Shown here piece by piece: positions 11,901 to 21,000 of a DNA stretch of 64,000 bases (within the stretch, counting starts at the first letter, position 1; every line of letters begins with the position of its first letter). The notes below the pieces were generated by a model. The model searched no databases. It saw only the letters and a list, made by a program, of their open reading frames with translations, and was not told the DNA's origin. The DNA comes from Amoebophrya sp. A120 (lineage: Eukaryota > Sar > Dinophyceae > Syndiniales > Amoebophryaceae). Location of the stretch: contig CAJINV010000013.1 of the NCBI GenBank assembly GCA_905178155.1, positions 610,344-674,343 on the forward strand, written 5' to 3'. A program made the translations under genes and the position numbers.

Positions 11901-13617
11901 ATTTCTCGACGTTTCCGAAGTTGCGGAGAACGAACAAGTGGCGTTTTTCCACTACCATTCTGGCGCGACGCAGCATTGGTTTTTCGACCCGGAGAGTGGG
12001 ACCGTCAGGACATTTTTACTGGAAAGATTAGAGGAGGAGAAGAAAAAACCCGGGGCGAACAAAGCGAAGGCTGTTTCCTTTGGGGATGCAAGTACAAACA
12101 ACAGCAGCTTCTACGCCTCTCCTGGTAGCCCGGCTGCGACGGGGGCTCTGCTCACGGGGACCAGGGCGCCGGGCCAGACCAGAAGCGTGTCACCTGGCGG
12201 CACTGCTACGATAACCAGTTCGGACCGGTCGCTTTCGCCCGACGACGACGACGACATGGAACAAATCCACGATCCCCGCCCGGGCTTCATGAAGACAACC
12301 TACGCGAGAAGGCTCAAAAAGCGCACCCACGTTTACGACCCAACCATCGGCGGCGCAATCCCGGAAGAGGAGGCGGAGCTGCAGATCCACGACCAGGTGG
12401 AGGCGAAGATTATTGGGGAAAACAACCGCGTCACGAAGTTCACGCCGATCATCCAGCAACAGAGAAAAGAACACGAGAATCAGATGGGGGAAATGCTTGA
12501 GAAATGCGACTTGTCGCAATTCGGGATGCTACCGTCTGGGACGACGATAGAATCCGCGGCGTTTCCGAACATCAATTTACCTGCCTACATCCGGTCAAAG
12601 TTCTTTAACCCGACTCTGGAATACGTGTCCGATGAGGACGAGAACGGAAATGTGCTGAAGCGCGCAAATTGGATTTTTAATGTCGAGAAACCAAGGACAA
12701 CCGCGAAGCACGAGCAGCACAAGATGCAGAGACGATTTTTGAACAAGGGCATCGTTTTGTTGCCCGCGTCGAACACTTTTGCCGGTACGAAGGAGTTGAA
12801 CCTGAGAAGGTTGGAGTGGGCCGTGGAGGATTTTCACGACGACGACTACCACAAGCCTGCCCACGTGAATACAGCGAAAAACACCCACGGGGTGAACTTC
12901 ACTCCCCGAAGCCGGTCCTTGACGCCACCGAGAGATGGAAGACGAGCAACAGATAATTACAAAACATCGGAGTCGATGCTCCTCCCCGGGCGAAGTCGCT
13001 CCGCCGACGCGGCGGAACACTACGAGAGACAGTTTTTGAAGCGCAGGTCGACGCTGATGGGGAGTTCGAAGAATCTGAAATTCAACAAGTCCTCCCACCT
13101 GCGCACCATCAGCCTCGGAATGGGCGGCACGGGTGCCGGATCGCCGGTCGCGAGCCACTTCGCGAAAACGCTGTTTCAGCAGCAGATGCAGCTGATTTCC
13201 ACCAGCTCGCTGTCCTCCTCCGCGTTCTCCCAGTTTTCCCAGACGACGTCGCTGCTTTCCCAGCACTTCATGCAGAAAGTCAACCCGTTTCGCGTGGAAA
13301 TGGTCGCCAGAAGTTTGCAGAACAAGTTCGACGCGACCGCCGCAGACGAGCGAGCTTTGCTGAAATTGTACCGGGGGAGAGTGATGGTGTTGGGATTGAG
13401 GAATAACAAAGTGGTCCTAGTGCCGGAAGGAAGCAGGGACCAGCTGGTGTTCTTGAAAAATGTTTGTATTGTGACAAACAAGGTGAACATGGATAGAGAA
13501 GGCGGGAACAATGTGTTATTCACCGACGAGGACACTGCAGGGGATGACGGAACAATCGGAAATCAACCAGGAGAAGACTTGGCGGAATTGCAGCTGCAGT
13601 TGTTGCAGAAGAGATGA
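5944..13617 (+). CDS. Giant intronless protein of unknown function (2557 aa)
   Basis: One uninterrupted frame from ATG at 5944 to TGA at 13615. The N-terminal 220 residues are disordered (Gly/Ser/Asn/Gln-rich). Residues about 260-370 form a folded segment (starting KYNRKHLEIRLLTTDNQLLF) that faintly recalls DM10-type beta domains, but no diagnostic motif is present. Residues about 480-750 and 1080-1530 are helix-rich with dense Lys/Glu and many Trp/Leu. Coiled-coil stretches follow (about 1540-1700), then Ala/Gly-rich linkers. Another folded region at about 1900-2030 contains SSYFEFELHATWRGRRIGLE and FFHYHSGATQHWFFDP. The C-terminus is basic and Ser-rich. GC-rich codon use is uniform. No transmembrane segment or signal peptide. 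The lack of any intron over 7.7 kb contrasts with the neighbours. I do not recognise the family; a scaffold or cytoskeletal protein is possible. Confidence 0.9.
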   Translation: MAPQQDSTAPPRPMRGSSPPQSSARDAALQDDDDDDVNDAPANNNRTVSQTLDNIEFSMPLGALQSQGVFSSSGSGGPDNSFSMSRLLMKDERTVDMSMGAPLAGNSGSAAARGVRSATSPGGSVAVSNAASKAMNNDDADLDALIGGPRGDRLRESRMSRQLQKQQMKSGALRTGAPGNKFSSSSMQSAGGEVTPYLAFLQAGGLDAVEMNYDYARIVDTPQPRPSSAPDKMNITKSIMGNRPTQNLQSDSASKPSLFLNPKYNRKHLEIRLLTTDNQLLFFEPANSNDRTGILSRKAGEVAQIRRLQEVPDVVLTSNSTWRLKKDGMLLTRSTGAFAVCEKKIRRDSRVNIMTPIRASNILQHFVMHYEFGTTTSNADGTTPEGTSRTEQQSLALALQQATDGKTAGSSTASRNYANKAIISTTSTQDLTEEQIQEQLEEQRYEQQKYLDAFSLAPAAMPWLRVGTSIQGQLQLVPKADQEKVLVFYSPQMAKKLVEEHALQRQYGNKAGSFKKQHVPFMTRVHRERKAIEESLVTLQAKAHKTVTESFEIQSLQSRLANAEGFRLLLLRNRFDPFFDGSQLLGLDLVQHSHDIKEKALEYFRMASLYTKAFYKKKKELDAVFGQSGKNGVTSRSNSKTKAELNAATDDPELNQLIADELAKHHFDAYKKVISKQVCLPGTSRKWSEPVFDVETNKGPDERKVLKTHIISLRQEVPFNIHDPFDPFWMKCETDAAEFHRTLVSSKHHTHLVTGSNQANAFGAHTKPGSLLATQNQKQSSSVEKIQNVAPGSAAAAVEQYLSSNSKNTVSSNLLSGGRVGGSATSPSSGNNISSGILNLDSTNVGNNNSANNKQVDAITSISRQHEKQALQRMNSLLRKTGQLREDARKASQRDKDDNQPTEVDDREKLKQIEEEKKKLLGFAMGLDNVASKVQKVQDSVENSGQNSPSGSRQSPGLFNFFPENASDLGEAGPPGGTAGGGLSPSDGMSLNANTDANSVLDNDSQPASITSRSRGGSRGGLMSPTKASMQRKQVARSNSAANDKDAPNANSPSAASILGGTSSAGGSGMNKDTATAKDQQTTKSKAVSSAYDAQMREQAAKAMKKRVEFLKLMQESFLKLRFLHAWPAWQLEELFRAHVAPVKNGKNGGKTAGDSHQQHPSKQHWLLNESFLRTLQHGPTSMPTPENCRQVADMIEKMKQLLKQDIQPRNTPIFLQIALKVLESAYFLLQKMHLACAKVNPEPVFVTRKEALRIPRMLHRWEKEKARRLVPSERVNQLPEILQIKKEVTDLNTRIVSTRGRINWTLSRLEFIHLRSLKSTEPNGTNLLDILKAVQHLLAGILPEDQLPLHFNVPARPKYMESWKPGIHLMLSDLAKFKNALFDAWQDVEDLLAKDELLKQAKKQQSRSRSNSPAGGAAREKENNKQTEEQDEELSIGSYWKPHLRRLIKACGKPLSTGINEQRLANFKHCRVVISALTLDPYTGKFTNVTSMFKDDKACAFLFKFVQNLTMLKEMVEKLLELKQESKEVEEAGIFYIWETETKRELELQHRNKGEIARMREKEALAAGGGSGAAGATSSTGAVADKDVDDAIKAAQDEAIAAAATKGRLSSTTRNVMEKKRAKLEQLEQLLLAEQEIAFSQPELEKQLSGAAGTEQQEDPDYVNKKAKHEALLLALRAEKRELDAILANQPPSTSAAGAANKGLLRRSSTVSLEKADSGVQDGTDGTNASSAAAKKALLRRMSTTGLDHTGLEQEDLPASLAPYRFANDDRHPDEILPGGGTAANSAEGNKQAEDVESAGAATTALQLQSPLNLKRGLPGPPMSPRQAGAIAVEADKKYLRSLKSVELDGGQKQPDGTSTAKQQDFTASKTPGVFGGLLKQEKYHKQQNIEKQKIQKQMEQEVPRSASDFFTGVKRLDKDLNSSYFEFELHATWRGRRIGLELEKQLAQENGVEIFQISRSSNDTLGLQCVVDKSFLRLKQDLCQFLDVSEVAENEQVAFFHYHSGATQHWFFDPESGTVRTFLLERLEEEKKKPGANKAKAVSFGDASTNNSSFYASPGSPAATGALLTGTRAPGQTRSVSPGGTATITSSDRSLSPDDDDDMEQIHDPRPGFMKTTYARRLKKRTHVYDPTIGGAIPEEEAELQIHDQVEAKIIGENNRVTKFTPIIQQQRKEHENQMGEMLEKCDLSQFGMLPSGTTIESAAFPNINLPAYIRSKFFNPTLEYVSDEDENGNVLKRANWIFNVEKPRTTAKHEQHKMQRRFLNKGIVLLPASNTFAGTKELNLRRLEWAVEDFHDDDYHKPAHVNTAKNTHGVNFTPRSRSLTPPRDGRRATDNYKTSESMLLPGRSRSADAAEHYERQFLKRRSTLMGSSKNLKFNKSSHLRTISLGMGGTGAGSPVASHFAKTLFQQQMQLISTSSLSSSAFSQFSQTTSLLSQHFMQKVNPFRVEMVARSLQNKFDATAADERALLKLYRGRVMVLGLRNNKVVLVPEGSRDQLVFLKNVCIVTNKVNMDREGGNNVLFTDEDTAGDDGTIGNQPGEDLAELQLQLLQKR

Positions 13618-14584
13618 GATGACGAAGTAGAAAAGTTTTTCTTTTTCAATTTACCCATTCCCTTTGAAATGAAAAATTCGAGATCGATCGTATGGTTATC
13701 GTATTTCCTTGGAACTCAATCGTATGTGTAGTGGTACACTTTTCATCATCGCGGTGTACTGTGTTTTTTGCGCATCAACGGTCGCATTCGCAAGGTAGCA
13801 CTACCGTATTGCCAAAATATTTAATTTCCCTACATTAATCGAGAGTTTTGAGTACTTCGCACTGATTTTTCCGGATAAATTTCGCTCTACCAAGTTCTAC
13901 TTTGATTTGTCGCACCAGCGAAGCAGAAAAAGCAAAGCCTGCTTGTGAAATAGGGGACTGCACCCGTCCCCGTCGGTGTTCGCGAGGAGTCGTTCTGGTA
14001 TATGTATTCTTGGTATCTTATTCTTACTCGTCATCGTCGCTTCTCCTCGTTTTGTCGTTCTTTCTCGACCATAAATGGGGTTTTGGTTTGGAATAATTGA
14101 GAGTCATGCAAAGTTTGTTATCGTTCCTCGACCACGATCACGAAGAAGAAGATGGTTGTGTGAGCTCGAGAGAGACGAGCGCAGAAGAAGATTCGTAAAG
14201 CAACGCCGTATGTTGAGTCAATTGTTCCTTGTTTGGTTCGACAAATTGTTTTTCCAACATGATACTAGCTACGGCAGAGATCACTATTTTGCTTTAAACC
14301 ACTTGCACTTGCAACCGGGCGGAGAAGTCGACCAGAGGGACTGAAGACCGTCTTCGCAGCGCTCATTTGCATTTCGCTCCTTGCCCCACAAACATCTACA
14401 AACATCCTGGTTCGACCACTACTCAGTACAACGAGAGGCACCTCCACCAGAAAAATTCGAACAACCTCCACACTCGCTGGTTCCAAATCCATCACGGGTG
14501 TTTGAGGCGGCTTCGTTCATCTTGTACAAGGTCTTAGTCGCGGCACACCAGCAGAACTACATCTATCAAGAGCAAACCCCGAAG
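13618..14584. other. Intergenic, no gene seen
   Basis: Short frames only. The stretch before 14585 keeps an open frame back to 14381, but that frame has no ATG before 14585 and low coding character, so it is read as 5' untranslated region. Confidence 0.5.
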
Positions 14585-17216
14585 ATGTCCGAGGAACCAG
14601 AGAACCCCAATCCCGAGGACGGCGAGCTGAACGACGAGGAGGAGGAGGAGGAGCAGGAGTACGAAAGAGACCCGCTCGAGCAGGTTTGGGCGTATGGGCT
14701 AAACGATGCGATAAAGATCCAGGAGGAAAACATAGCGGCCAAATCCGGGAACTTCTTCGAGGATTTTTTGAACTGCTGCGAGGAATTTAGGCTCATTCCG
14801 CATCCGGCAATGTCAAAAGAGAAATTCGCGAACAGCATTGTCTGCAAGGGGCTCTTGCTGGATCTGTGCTCCGTGAAGATCATGCGGTACAGTGAGTTTG
14901 GAAATGACAAAAAATATTGCCGGCTGCTTTCTGTTTTGACATTTCAGAACATCGAAGCATTTCCTGGTGTAAGTATGTTTTTTTGTCAAGCCCACACTTT
15001 CTTATCACAAAAAAAAATCAACAGGCACCTCCTCCCAACGTCCCAAACCGTTGAGCATCTGAAGTTCACAAATTGCCGTCTCGATGCGGAGATGGTCGGA
15101 TTGTTAACAGACGCGTTGGCGGAAGAGCGAACAACAGTAAAAACGCTAGTCCTGGACTGGAACAAAGTCGAGGTATACATATCGCTTTGCGCTGGTCAAC
15201 ATCTTCCGTTCCTCTGCGCCTTTTGCTTAAGACCCTCTGCAGCCTGACTGCTATGTATGAGAAGAAACATGGGACACCCATTAAATCGAAAAATCAACTT
15301 GATGACATTACAAACAGCTCCCCCTCAGCATACCCGACGACGTGACGGAGATTCCGAGGCTAGAGCATCTAGAAATCCAGCGACTCTCCGACCAGGGAAA
15401 ACGGGACGCGCAACTGTGGATCGAGCTGGTGTTGGAGTCCACCGATATGCCGAGCATGAGGCACGTGGTCGAACGGCTAAAGAGGGAGCAGTGGGCACCC
15501 TCTGCTAGTAGGAGGGATTTGCGCAGGTGCGACTTAGCGAATGACAGGATCGACTACCCGCAGTTTTGCTACCACTTCGGGGCCAGGATAGGGGTAAGAA
15601 AGATTTCACTTCTTCATGACGCGTTTGTCATTCTTCATCTTCATTTTGTACTAGCCGCAAGGCAACTCCAACTTTTGCATCCCGCGAGGAGACGCGCTCT
15701 CTCGTTACCATGAAAATGTTGTTTGTGGGTGGGAATACAAACTTCACAAAAACGCATTCCACCCAGGTCCCGATGCGCGACGACCTTTTTCAACGCGCGT
15801 TTGACTACTTCGACGGCCCGGCGTTTGGCGGAGGGCAGGGCAGTTTCAAACTCGACATTGTCGAGAAGGGCAGTGAACAGATCCCAATAATAACCGCTAC
15901 CGACTTCCCCCCTGCGCCACCAGCAGAAGAGGCCGCCGAGGGCGGCGCAGAGCCGGTAGAGGAGGCAAGAGACGCAGTCGGGGCAGTATGGCACAAGCTG
16001 ATAAACTCGAGTTTTGTGGAAAGTTTATCAGCGAGGTGTAGCGGGCTGTCACGGTATTGCTGTTTGGTTGTAGTGTCTTGTCATATTCCTGATCGATCGT
16101 GGCGACCCGGGCGCACTGAGTGCGCCCGGGTCGCAACTACGTTCTCTGATGAACATAATGGGGAAGGCGCGTAGCGTTATTGTTTGATAATGATTTGTCC
16201 TCTCGTGAATCTAAATCAGGTTGGAAGCCCCAGCACTAGGTGAGGCCCTGCGCGGGCAAAATTTCCTGCGGCAACTGAATCTCTACGGCAACAACCTGTC
16301 GGACCGGAGTATGGCAGTCTTTGCGCCCTGTTTCGCGGAGAATAGCTCCCTAGAATTCCTCGGTTTGGGGAACAACAGCATAACGGATGCGGGGATGCAG
16401 TCCTTGTGCGAGTATATTGATTCTAGTCTTAGTGCTCACGACGGTTTTTTCCATAATTCGCCACATTCTACGAAAATGGTTTGCCTGTCATTTATGGTGC
16501 GTTTTTTACTGATCTGAACTACATGGCACGAAAAAATTTTGAAGTTGAAGCCCCTCCAATACGAAACACCAATCGACTTGCAGCTACCTCGGCGCTACGA
16601 TAATTGAGGACAAGGCTCCCGCGGACGAACGAATAGCCGCGCAGTCTGCCAGTAGTCTACCGGCGGCGAGCAAAGATGGAGCGGGGAACGAGAGGTATCT
16701 GCGGGAAGCGGTGCATGTCGACCAAGTAATAGAAATACCACCGCCTGGGCCTGACGAGAACACGCCGACGAGATACTACTGGTAGGAAATGTGTTTTGTG
16801 GAAGATTGAGGTGCATACATTCCAACGACTATTCTTCTTGATGTCATGGTCTTTTATTTCGACGAACCCACACATGTTCACGCTGTACTGAACGATGCGC
16901 ACAAGTACGTGCTAGAAAATTAATCAAGTATCGCTGCAGGTTCCGCAACAAGACCCTGAAACACCTGAACCTTTCGTCGAACCGGATAAAGAACGTAGAA
17001 CAGACGAAAGAGCTTCTTTCCCTGGGCAACCCCACCGCGGTGATAGTGCTGAAGGGTAATCCCGTCGTTGTGGAACTGCAAGCCGAGCAGTACGTGAGCC
17101 CCTCGCCCATACCGCCGGTGGAAGACGGGGAGTTACCCACCACCGGATGGCAGGTAGACTACGGGCAAATCGTCGCGCCCGCACCGGCTTCACCGCCACC
17201 GGAGGAGAGAGTGTAG
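14585..17216 (+). CDS. Leucine-rich-repeat (RNI-like) protein, nine exons
   Basis: Start ATG 14585 (MSEEPENPNPEDGE), chosen because the open frame upstream lacks ATG. Exons: 14585-14891, 14948-14966, 15025-15172, 15318-15593, 15655-15720, 15767-16035, 16220-16411, 16584-16781, 16940-17216. The introns have GT...AG ends and all junctions are phase-consistent; total 1,752 nt gives 583 aa. The 15721-15766 intron could instead begin at 15718. An acidic N-terminus is followed by ribonuclease-inhibitor-type leucine-rich repeats: TVEHLKFTNCRLDAEMVGLL, LRQLNLYGNNLSDRSMAVFA, LEFLGLGNNSITDAGMQSL, LKHLNLSSNRIKN. A Pro-rich tail ends the protein. Such proteins act as binding scaffolds and several serve in cilia, but no specific orthologue is recognised. 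The second exon is only 19 nt. The intron at 16036-16219 holds a perfect GC-rich hairpin. Confidence 0.85.
16102..16134. repeat. Perfect 16-bp inverted repeat in intron
   Basis: Arms 16102-16117 (GCGACCCGGGCGCACT) and 16119-16134 are exact reverse complements around a single G. The palindrome lies in the middle of the 184-nt intron 16036-16219 and is far more GC-rich than the rest of the intron. It would form a stable stem in RNA. Confidence 0.95.
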
Positions 17217-18037
17217 CTGCGCTCGGGCTTCATTTTCGTGGTGGACAAGATGCAATAAAACCGAATTCATGAAGGATAGAGTGTCCATACTCGTCTGAAA
17301 AAGAATATCCTAGTTTTTAAGCCAGTTTCAACAAAAAGGCCGAGGTCGAAGTTTACGTTTCGCACGAAGAAGCTTCTCGTTTCGCACAGTGAAGATTGAA
17401 TAGAACCCAAAAGAATAGACGAGCGATGATACGCTTCGTTTCGCAGCTCGAACCTGCTGGATCATGTAGGATTGTACCAAAGAAGAAAAGGAATGCACTA
17501 ATCAAAGCAACACATTGCGCAAGAGTGGACTGCTTGATGCGTTTTCTTTTTCATCTGCGTCTTCGTCTTGCTCCTGGTTTTCGTACTATGCTAAGGTCGC
17601 TTTTCGTTTGAGTCGTCGTTTATCGGAGGACGCGTGTCGACGACCACACACGACTCTCGATTTTTCGAGGACTGGTAAGTAAAGGGTCGGATTTTTCAGA
17701 GGAGGGATCGCAGGTGCAGAGTGAGCTCTTTGTGCTTGTCGTTTTCGTGTCAGTCACGCATTTGAGTGAGGTAAAGGAGATGATAGTGCCGATTATGAGC
17801 GCCGATCGTCCCCCTCCCCGTTCGTTTTCGTGCCTTTTGATGTGGATTGGCAGCACTCGATGGATTTCTTTGTACTGTTGACGCGCGACTTTTTTCCCGT
17901 CTCTAGTTTCATCTTCTGTCCCATTGTACAAACCTCGTCTTCTGCAGAGTAGAAACAAAAGTAGCGTGGTCAACAAGATGAAGATGTGAGCAACAGCGAA
18001 GAAGTCCAGCACGATCACGCTGCATCAACAAGTTACC
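17217..18037. other. Intergenic, no gene seen
   Basis: Non-coding spacer between two plus-strand genes. Short frames only; the 3' half is pyrimidine-rich and probably contains the 5' untranslated region of the gene starting at 18038. Confidence 0.5.
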
Positions 18038-21000
18038 ATGACTGCGAAACTCAACCCCGCTTCCTACCTGGAACAGATCGCAGCCGAGCTCGGCGTCGAC
18101 GCTCCACGTGTGACCGCGGTCGATGCTGGTGGTCCTGGTGGCAAAAATGATAACACAAGTACTTCCGCGCTGCTCAACGAGCACGGCGAACTTTCCTTCA
18201 AAACGCTGGCGACGAAGGCGGATGATGAGAATAAAGCATCAAGTTCTAGAAACAAGAATCCACGCGGCCAGCATGTCCGGCGCCCGGAAGGTGAGACCAT
18301 GTCTTACGAGGTGTCCGGCCTGGAGTCTACTGCAACGGCAGGGGCGTACGGAGAGGGCAGCGGAGCCGGCGGTTTCGGAGGCGGGTTAGACGAGGACGAC
18401 GAGGATGCTGCATTGCGCACGTCTATGCAAAGCGCGAACAGGAGGAGTAGCGTCGGTAGACGCGACAGCGCCGCGGCCATCATGCAACAAAGCATGGACC
18501 TGCGCAGCAGTGAGCGGACAAGCGGAGCAGGAGGCAGCATGACTTCTCAGCCGAGAATAAAAGTTCGCGGCGTGCAGAGTGTGACTAGCGAGGGAGAGCA
18601 ACGAAGCAACCAAATGAAGCCGGACTTTCATCAGCAGCGAGCACAAGTCACACCAGCACCGGGGGGCTCTTTTCTTCCGCAAAAGATCCCAGTCGGGAGC
18701 TCGCAAGAACATTTCTCCGGGGGCCCGTTTGAATCGGGAACTCGTCCGGCGGACGACGCAGCATTGCAGCAATTATTGCGTTTGAAAATGGATAACGTCA
18801 CGAACCTGACCTTTTACACGGACAAAGGGGTGCCCATGAGTGCGAAGGTGGTTGGAAAGAAAGTTCCGAAGGGAAAATTGAGACACATTGCACGGGTTGG
18901 AGCGGTACTGCATCGATATGCTTTTAAGTATTTCAACCAGAAATAGAATGCGAAAGGGTTTTGTGCTGATTCTGACACGCGCAAAGACAAAATTTCAGCA
19001 TCGTCTTGCATGCTGACGCAAAAAATCATTCACATACCGATGCTTTAGGGCGGCGTCGACCCGTCATCCGCGGAACAGGAGCGCGAGCGTGAGAAAAACA
19101 AGCAGGCACTGAACCAACCGCCCAGCGGCGCCTTCGCGGTGCGCACGCGAATCGGACCCAACGGCGCCGTGGACTACCCACCGTACCGGTGGATGCGCGA
19201 CGAGACGGACCCATCGAGGTGGATCGCGGTGGTGGAAGCGGAGGATCTGGATGAAGACATTGTCGGCGATCTGATGACGGCGAAGCTGTCCCACACCGTG
19301 TTTGACCAAATCGAAAAGAGCAAGAAGTTGCCGGACCGGATTAAGATCCCCGTTGGCGGTGGAGAGCATCACGATCCGCACATGACCCGCGCCGTAGGAC
19401 AGTTTGACAGCCACATGCAGTCCTTCGACCCGAAGGCACATGCGGCGCGCATGTCCAACGAAGTACCAATGTCGGGAGGCGGTGGGGCGGTCCCCGCGCG
19501 GATGTCGTCAAACTACAATCAGCCGGGCTCCATGGCGATGGCAGGTCCACCGGGCAGCGGATTCGGAGGGCCGATGTCCGGCGGTGGGATGTTGCCCATG
19601 TCGGGCGGTATGTTGCCGATGTCAGGAGGAGGAGGGGCGCCTATGTCCGGACCGGGATCTGGCCGCGGGTTCGGCTCCGGAATGGGTTCGGCACCGGGCT
19701 CGATGGCCGGGGGCGGCGGCGGCATGGGATCCATGATGAGCGGGGGCGGCGGAGGTTTTGGACCCGGATCCATGACCAGCGGAGGCGGCTTTGCTCCGGA
19801 ATCGGGCGGCGGTTTTGCTCCGGGATCGGGCGGTGGTTTTGCGGGCTCGGGCATGGGATCGGCGCCGGGTTCGGGTGGTGGCTTCGACGGTGGTTCCGGG
19901 ATGGGATCCGCGCCGCCAGGGTCGTTTTTCTACCCGGAGGGAAAAGTAGACGGCGAGGAAGTAGAGACGAGTGCTTTCGTAAATAACAGAACCGCAAACA
20001 CCCCAGGGGGGAGCACTATTCTGAACCAGGGACCGCCGTCCGAAAACATGCTGGAAAAGATCGTGCAGCAAGCGTCATCGTCCTCCTCTTCCTCCTCGAC
20101 TCCTCGACCGGATGCTGATTTTACGAGGTTTTTGGAAAGCGCGAAATCGAGTTACGACCAGCGATTCGGGCACCAGCAGAGCAACAGACAGGAGAGTAGC
20201 CAGAAGCAAGCGAAAAAAGCGAAAAAGCACAAGAAAAACAAGAACTTCAATGGAGACGAAGGCTTTCGAGAAGACAAAGGCGAATACTACGGGACGGCCA
20301 GAGGTTCCTCAGCGGAGGGGAAGAAACAAAAGAAGAAAAAAAGTAGAGACAAAGCCGGCGGACAAGCATCTTCGCAACAGACGTCGATACCAGTTCCGAA
20401 ACTCCGCGGCGGCGCAAGAAGGTCGCAACTAATGCTGGACCCGGACGCCACGACGGAATCGTATTCTTCCTCCTCCTCGTCTTCCGGGCCGATGTCATCC
20501 GGATCTGACAGCAACGCCAGCAACCGAATTCGACACCTTCGGAAAAAAGTCCAGAGCAAGCGGCAAGTCTGTATTGAGGATGAATTCTTTTTTTGCTCTG
20601 ATGTGATGAATGAATTTTTTGTACTGCGAAACAACTTATGATTGATTTATGTGAAGAACCTGAACGCAAACACAGGACACCATTTTTACTGAACAGGAAT
20701 GATTTCATAAAAGCAAAAAAAATCAATTACCCGACCCACTAACAGACGACCCGTCCACCGGCCGGCGCCTGGTTACTCCCCGCGATGGCCGCCGCGCCGG
20801 CGACGATCCCTTTTACCTCGGCCAATTCCCACCCCGGCCACTCAAGGTGTCTGGCTCCGGGATTGCAGAGAGAAGAGGGTACAATTTGGAAACTATGCCG
20901 ACGACGCTTCCCAAGGTGAACATCGTGATCGGCGTGGAGTCGGACATCCAAAAACGGGTAGAAAGGGATCAGCTGCTCCAGCAAGCGCTGCAGGAAGCGA

